A DNA stretch of 10,758 nt from Larix sibirica (Eukaryota > Streptophyta > Pinopsida > Pinales > Pinaceae). A program made the translations under genes and the position numbers. Under the pieces are notes generated by a model. The model was not told the origin of the DNA and did not search any database. It was given only the letters and a program-made list of their open reading frames with translations. The stretch's first letter is position 1. Each line of letters opens with the position of its first letter. This document shows, piece by piece, positions 9,179 to 10,758 of the stretch. Location: NCBI GenBank assembly GCA_004151065.3, contig NWUY0300008891.1:45904-56661 (forward strand). Direction: 5' to 3'.

Positions 9179-9180
9179 AG

Positions 9181-9365
9181 TGGGGTTTCTAGGGTAAAAT
9201 ATTTGTCTTAATGTGTGTGGTTGTATTGTTCATTATTCTATTGTGCATGTTTTGTCTTATGAGTGTATTTCCAGTTTATTAATGTTGCTAGCATAGCTGT
9301 AGGATACATCGATAGGAAACTGTGAAATATAAGATTTAAGCTAAAATATCTACATGATCAAGCAA
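9181..9365. other. Short noncoding junction left of the copia fragment
   Basis: T-rich + strand sequence with no open frame of note. Copia gag similarity begins abruptly to its right, and the - strand block B begins to its left. It may hold an insertion or truncation boundary; I see no clear target-site duplication. Confidence 0.4.
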
Positions 9366-9374
9366 ATAATTAAT

Positions 9375-9680
9375 GAGCTGACAAAATTTTGAGTAACTCT
9401 CTCAGATCCAAAAGTGGCACGCTCAACATTGAAAGGGTTCACAAAGGAGTGGGATCTGTTTGTTTCGGGAATTGTTGCCAGAGATAAGTTGTCAGGATGG
9501 GACAGGCTATTGGATCATTGCTGCCAAGAGTAGATCAAGAAAGGTAAGGATGTGGACGAAGAAGAGGATGAGGAGAATCTTGCTCTCACCTCTAGGAATG
9601 GAAAAAAGGAAATAAGCTTACAGTTTCAAGTGGAGGAGCCACATGTAGTGGCAGACCCAATAAATACCTCTCAAGGATAA
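9375..9680 (+). pseudogene. Copia gag fragment, C-terminal half, broken
   Basis: The frame starting at 9375 reads as the end of a copia gag, the capsid-forming protein that packages element RNA. A readable stretch is ARSTLKGFTKEWDLFVSG, followed by VARDKLSGWDRLL and then an acidic and basic linker (DEEEDEENLAL). This matches the layout of plant copia gag: a '...W..F...' helix, 'ARD.L..WDRL', then a charged 'ENLAL' linker ahead of the zinc knuckle. In-frame stops occur at 9390 (TGA), 9531 (TAG, after CCQE, where Gln would fit) and 9678 (TAA). The usual 200 or so upstream residues of gag are missing. The family is recognised by pattern only. Confidence 0.7.
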
Positions 9681-9859
9681 AATGTTATGTGTGTGGAGAG
9701 TTCAACCATTATGCCAGTCACTGTCCTCGAGCCAAGAGGGGATAGGGGACAAAGAGTAAGAGGCAGCGAGTGGTTGATTTAGCAGAGGAGGGCCATGATG
9801 AATATGAGGAGGAGGAGTAGGTGGCTGCTACAAACTCACCAGTTATCCAAGCTATTTAG
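9668..9859 (+). pseudogene. Gag CCHC zinc knuckle and basic/acidic linker, frame-shifted
   Basis: In the frame of 9683 the sequence reads KCYVCGEFNHYASHC, a canonical C-x2-C-x4-H-x4-C zinc knuckle with all four ligands present (knuckle 9683-9724). In retroelement nucleocapsids this motif binds the element's RNA. It is followed by a basic run (RAKRG, KSKRQR) and an acidic run (EYEEEE). In-frame TAG stops sit directly after RAKRG, after the EEEE run and at 9857. The frame differs from both the upstream gag and the downstream protease, so it is flanked by two small insertions or deletions. There is no usable start, and it would have been translated as part of a polyprotein. Confidence 0.85.
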
Positions 9860-9860
9860 G

Positions 9861-10325
9861 GAGGAGTACACCCTCTTCCTTGATTCAGGAGGAAGTCCTA
9901 GAGAGGGGTGGTACCTAGACAGTGGTTCCACTTGTCACATGACTAGAGAGAGGTATGCATTCCAAGATTTATTAGCTCGTGACAGAAGTTATGTGAGGTG
10001 CGGGGTTCACAACAGTGTGGTAGTAGTCAAAGGAGAAGGAACCGTGACAATCTAGATAGAGTCAGGTAAGACTCTTAGGGTGACCAAGGTTCTCTTTGTT
10101 CATAGGATGAGCATCAGTGTGCTCTCAATTTCACCCTTGGAGGATCAAGGCTATGTAGTAGGTTTTCTTGGATATGGATTTTATATATGCTCCTTGCGGG
10201 GATAGGCTACATGAGTTCCTGTGATGATTGGTATCAGTGAGGACTACCTTTATAGGTTATGGGAGCAACCCATCTACAACTTCAGAGGTAAAAGTGATGG
10301 GTCAATTGGAGCATACTTGAGAGAG
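9861..10325 (+). pseudogene. Copia aspartic protease and pre-integrase-like region, broken
   Basis: The motif GWYLDSGSTCHMT lies at 9906-9944, with the catalytic Asp of the D-S-G triad at 9918-9920. W-x-x-D-S-G-x-x-x-H is the hallmark of plant Ty1/copia proteases, which cut the Gag-Pol polyprotein. Downstream, VVVVKGEGTVTI and, after a TAG at 10053, TLRVTKVLFVHRMSISVLS match the later beta-strands of these proteases, where 'V..VLFVP.M..SLLS' is usual. GISEDYLYRL near 10228-10257 resembles the start of a GAG-pre-integrase domain. Further stops are at 10203 (TAG), 10212 (TGA) and 10326 (TAG). An ATG-initiated 86-codon frame begins at 9795, but its first residues look out of frame with the ancestral linker, so that ATG is unlikely to be a real start. 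Confidence 0.8.
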
Positions 10326-10328
10326 TAG

Positions 10329-10703
10329 GAGGCTTTCCTTAGAAGACCCACGTGGTGGGACTGGTCCAAGCTAGATGATGAGGGACACTCAGATGATCTC
10401 AGTGCAGGTTGCAGTAGCAGCTACAGGACAAAGCGGGCCGATTATAGAGATTTAGAGGGAGTAGGTCTCTTAGATTCAGAGGGAGAGACCCACCGAGGTG
10501 TTGATCATGGAGGAGGTAGCTCTAATGTAAGTACCTCGCTTGCTAAGAACATAAGAATTGCCAAAACTGAAAATGTTATTTGTGGAGAGGACATCGAGGT
10601 GGGCGACAATGATGATGATGGAGATGACAACGAGGGGAGCGATGATGATGATGACATTGATGATGATGATGATGATGGTGATGATCATGATATTGTTTTT
10701 TAA
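10329..10703 (+). CDS. Open frame without ATG, Ser/Asp-rich, poly-Asp C-terminus, after the copia protease
   Basis: This frame is the same as that of the protease and stays open for 124 codons until TAA at 10701-10703, longer than any other + strand open stretch in the copia fragment. It begins after a TAG at 10326 and contains no ATG. The product would start EAFLRRPTWWDWSKLDDEG, pass through a Ser/Gly/Asp-rich hydrophilic part (SAGCSSSYRTKRADYRDLEG), and end in runs of Asp (SDDDDDIDDDDDDGDD) encoded by the GAT repeat. In an ordinary copia element the pre-integrase HHCC zinc finger and integrase core (with a WHxRLGH-type motif) belong here; I find neither. It may be an unstructured spacer peculiar to this element lineage, or unrelated flanking sequence that is open by chance. 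Function unknown. Confidence 0.4.
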   Translation, partial: EAFLRRPTWWDWSKLDDEGHSDDLSAGCSSSYRTKRADYRDLEGVGLLDSEGETHRGVDHGGGSSNVSTSLAKNIRIAKTENVICGEDIEVGDNDDDGDDNEGSDDDDDIDDDDDDGDDHDIVF

Positions 10704-10758
10704 GATGATTGTGATGATGAATAGTGATTATGACGATTATGATGGGGATGGTGATGAT
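10603..10758 (+). repeat. Imperfect (GAT)n / (GATGAT)n trinucleotide microsatellite
   Basis: From about 10603 to the window end, GAT and ATG-phase triplets dominate, with the purest run around 10658-10677 and scattered GGT, GAC and GAA variants. Up to 10700 the repeat is in frame with the upstream open frame and encodes Asp. After the TAA at 10701 its phase changes and stops appear. The repeat continues to the end of the window, so its full length is unknown. Confidence 0.9.

Larger units (their letters stand above)
9366..10703 (+). mobile_element. Decayed Ty1/copia-type LTR retrotransposon fragment (gag end, zinc knuckle, protease)
   Basis: On the + strand, domains follow in the order of a copia polyprotein: gag C-terminal part (9375-9680), CCHC knuckle (9683-9724), aspartic protease (9909-9944 and after), then a pre-integrase-like stretch. 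Gag and protease share one frame, but the knuckle between them lies in another, so at least two frameshifts have occurred, along with several stops. The N-terminal half of gag is absent: 9181-9365 reads as noncoding DNA with no match to a copia gag start, so the piece looks 5'-truncated or interrupted near 9366. No LTR, primer-binding site, integrase, reverse transcriptase or RNase H of this element is visible before the window ends. The region is clearly G-richer than the rest. Copia identity rests on the knuckle and protease motifs. Confidence 0.85.

Noticed and set aside
8787-9180. Two + strand frames of 65 and 67 codons (8787-8984, 8977-9180)
   Set aside because: They are opposite the 5' part of block B, with no family and no start context. 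I could not exclude them fully, since the - strand there has two competing frames.
9795-9905. ATG at 9795 as a protease start
   Set aside because: The first ~20 residues come from out-of-frame reading of the acidic linker; copia proteases are made as part of a polyprotein, so the ATG is incidental.
10476-10688. - strand 70-codon frame with Ile-rich start
   Set aside because: It is the antisense reading of the GAT microsatellite (ATC codons give poly-Ile) and of the better-supported + frame.
1-10758. tRNA, rRNA, CRISPR, bacterial operon or phage signals
   Set aside because: No cloverleaf, regularly spaced repeat array or Shine-Dalgarno-led gene series is visible; the content is plant-repeat-like.

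Overview
The window looks like repeat-rich nuclear DNA from a seed plant. A very large genome such as a conifer's would fit, but nothing in the sequence fixes the lineage. I see no intact gene, tRNA, rRNA, CRISPR array or bacterial-type operon. About nine tenths of it is AT-rich DNA with many stops in every frame. The last ~1.4 kb is visibly more G-rich.

Right end (about 9366-10758, + strand): a decayed Ty1/copia-type retrotransposon fragment. It shows the end of gag, a CCHC zinc knuckle (9683-9724), an aspartic protease with the copia-type WYLDSGSTCH signature (9909-9944), and a pre-integrase-like stretch up to about 10310. Next comes a 124-codon open frame (10329-10703) that contains no ATG and shows no integrase motif. 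It ends in an Asp-rich tail encoded by a GAT microsatellite. Frameshifts and in-frame stops show that gag and protease are dead.

Rest of the window (about 168-9180): the best coding signal is on the - strand, as a chain of broken reading frames with fewer stops than this base composition predicts. From 5' to 3' on the - strand they are: block B (9178-6882), block C (6539-5442), a piece that resembles a retroelement RNase H (4146-3770, running on to 3488), block E (3490-2568), block F (1818-1369) and block G (about 693-168). Except for the RNase H piece I cannot name the families. In the best-read parts nearly all in-frame stops are TAA or TAG and could each come from a CAA or CAG codon by one C-to-T change, as expected for old methylated repeats. 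Several modest + strand frames lie opposite these blocks, and I treat most of them as shadows.

Between the blocks (1-167, 1819-2567, 4171-5441, 6540-6881, 9181-9365) I see only noncoding-looking DNA, with a poly-C tract, a 41-bp tandem duplication and small repeats. Whether the - strand blocks are one large fossil element or several nested ones cannot be settled from this window alone.
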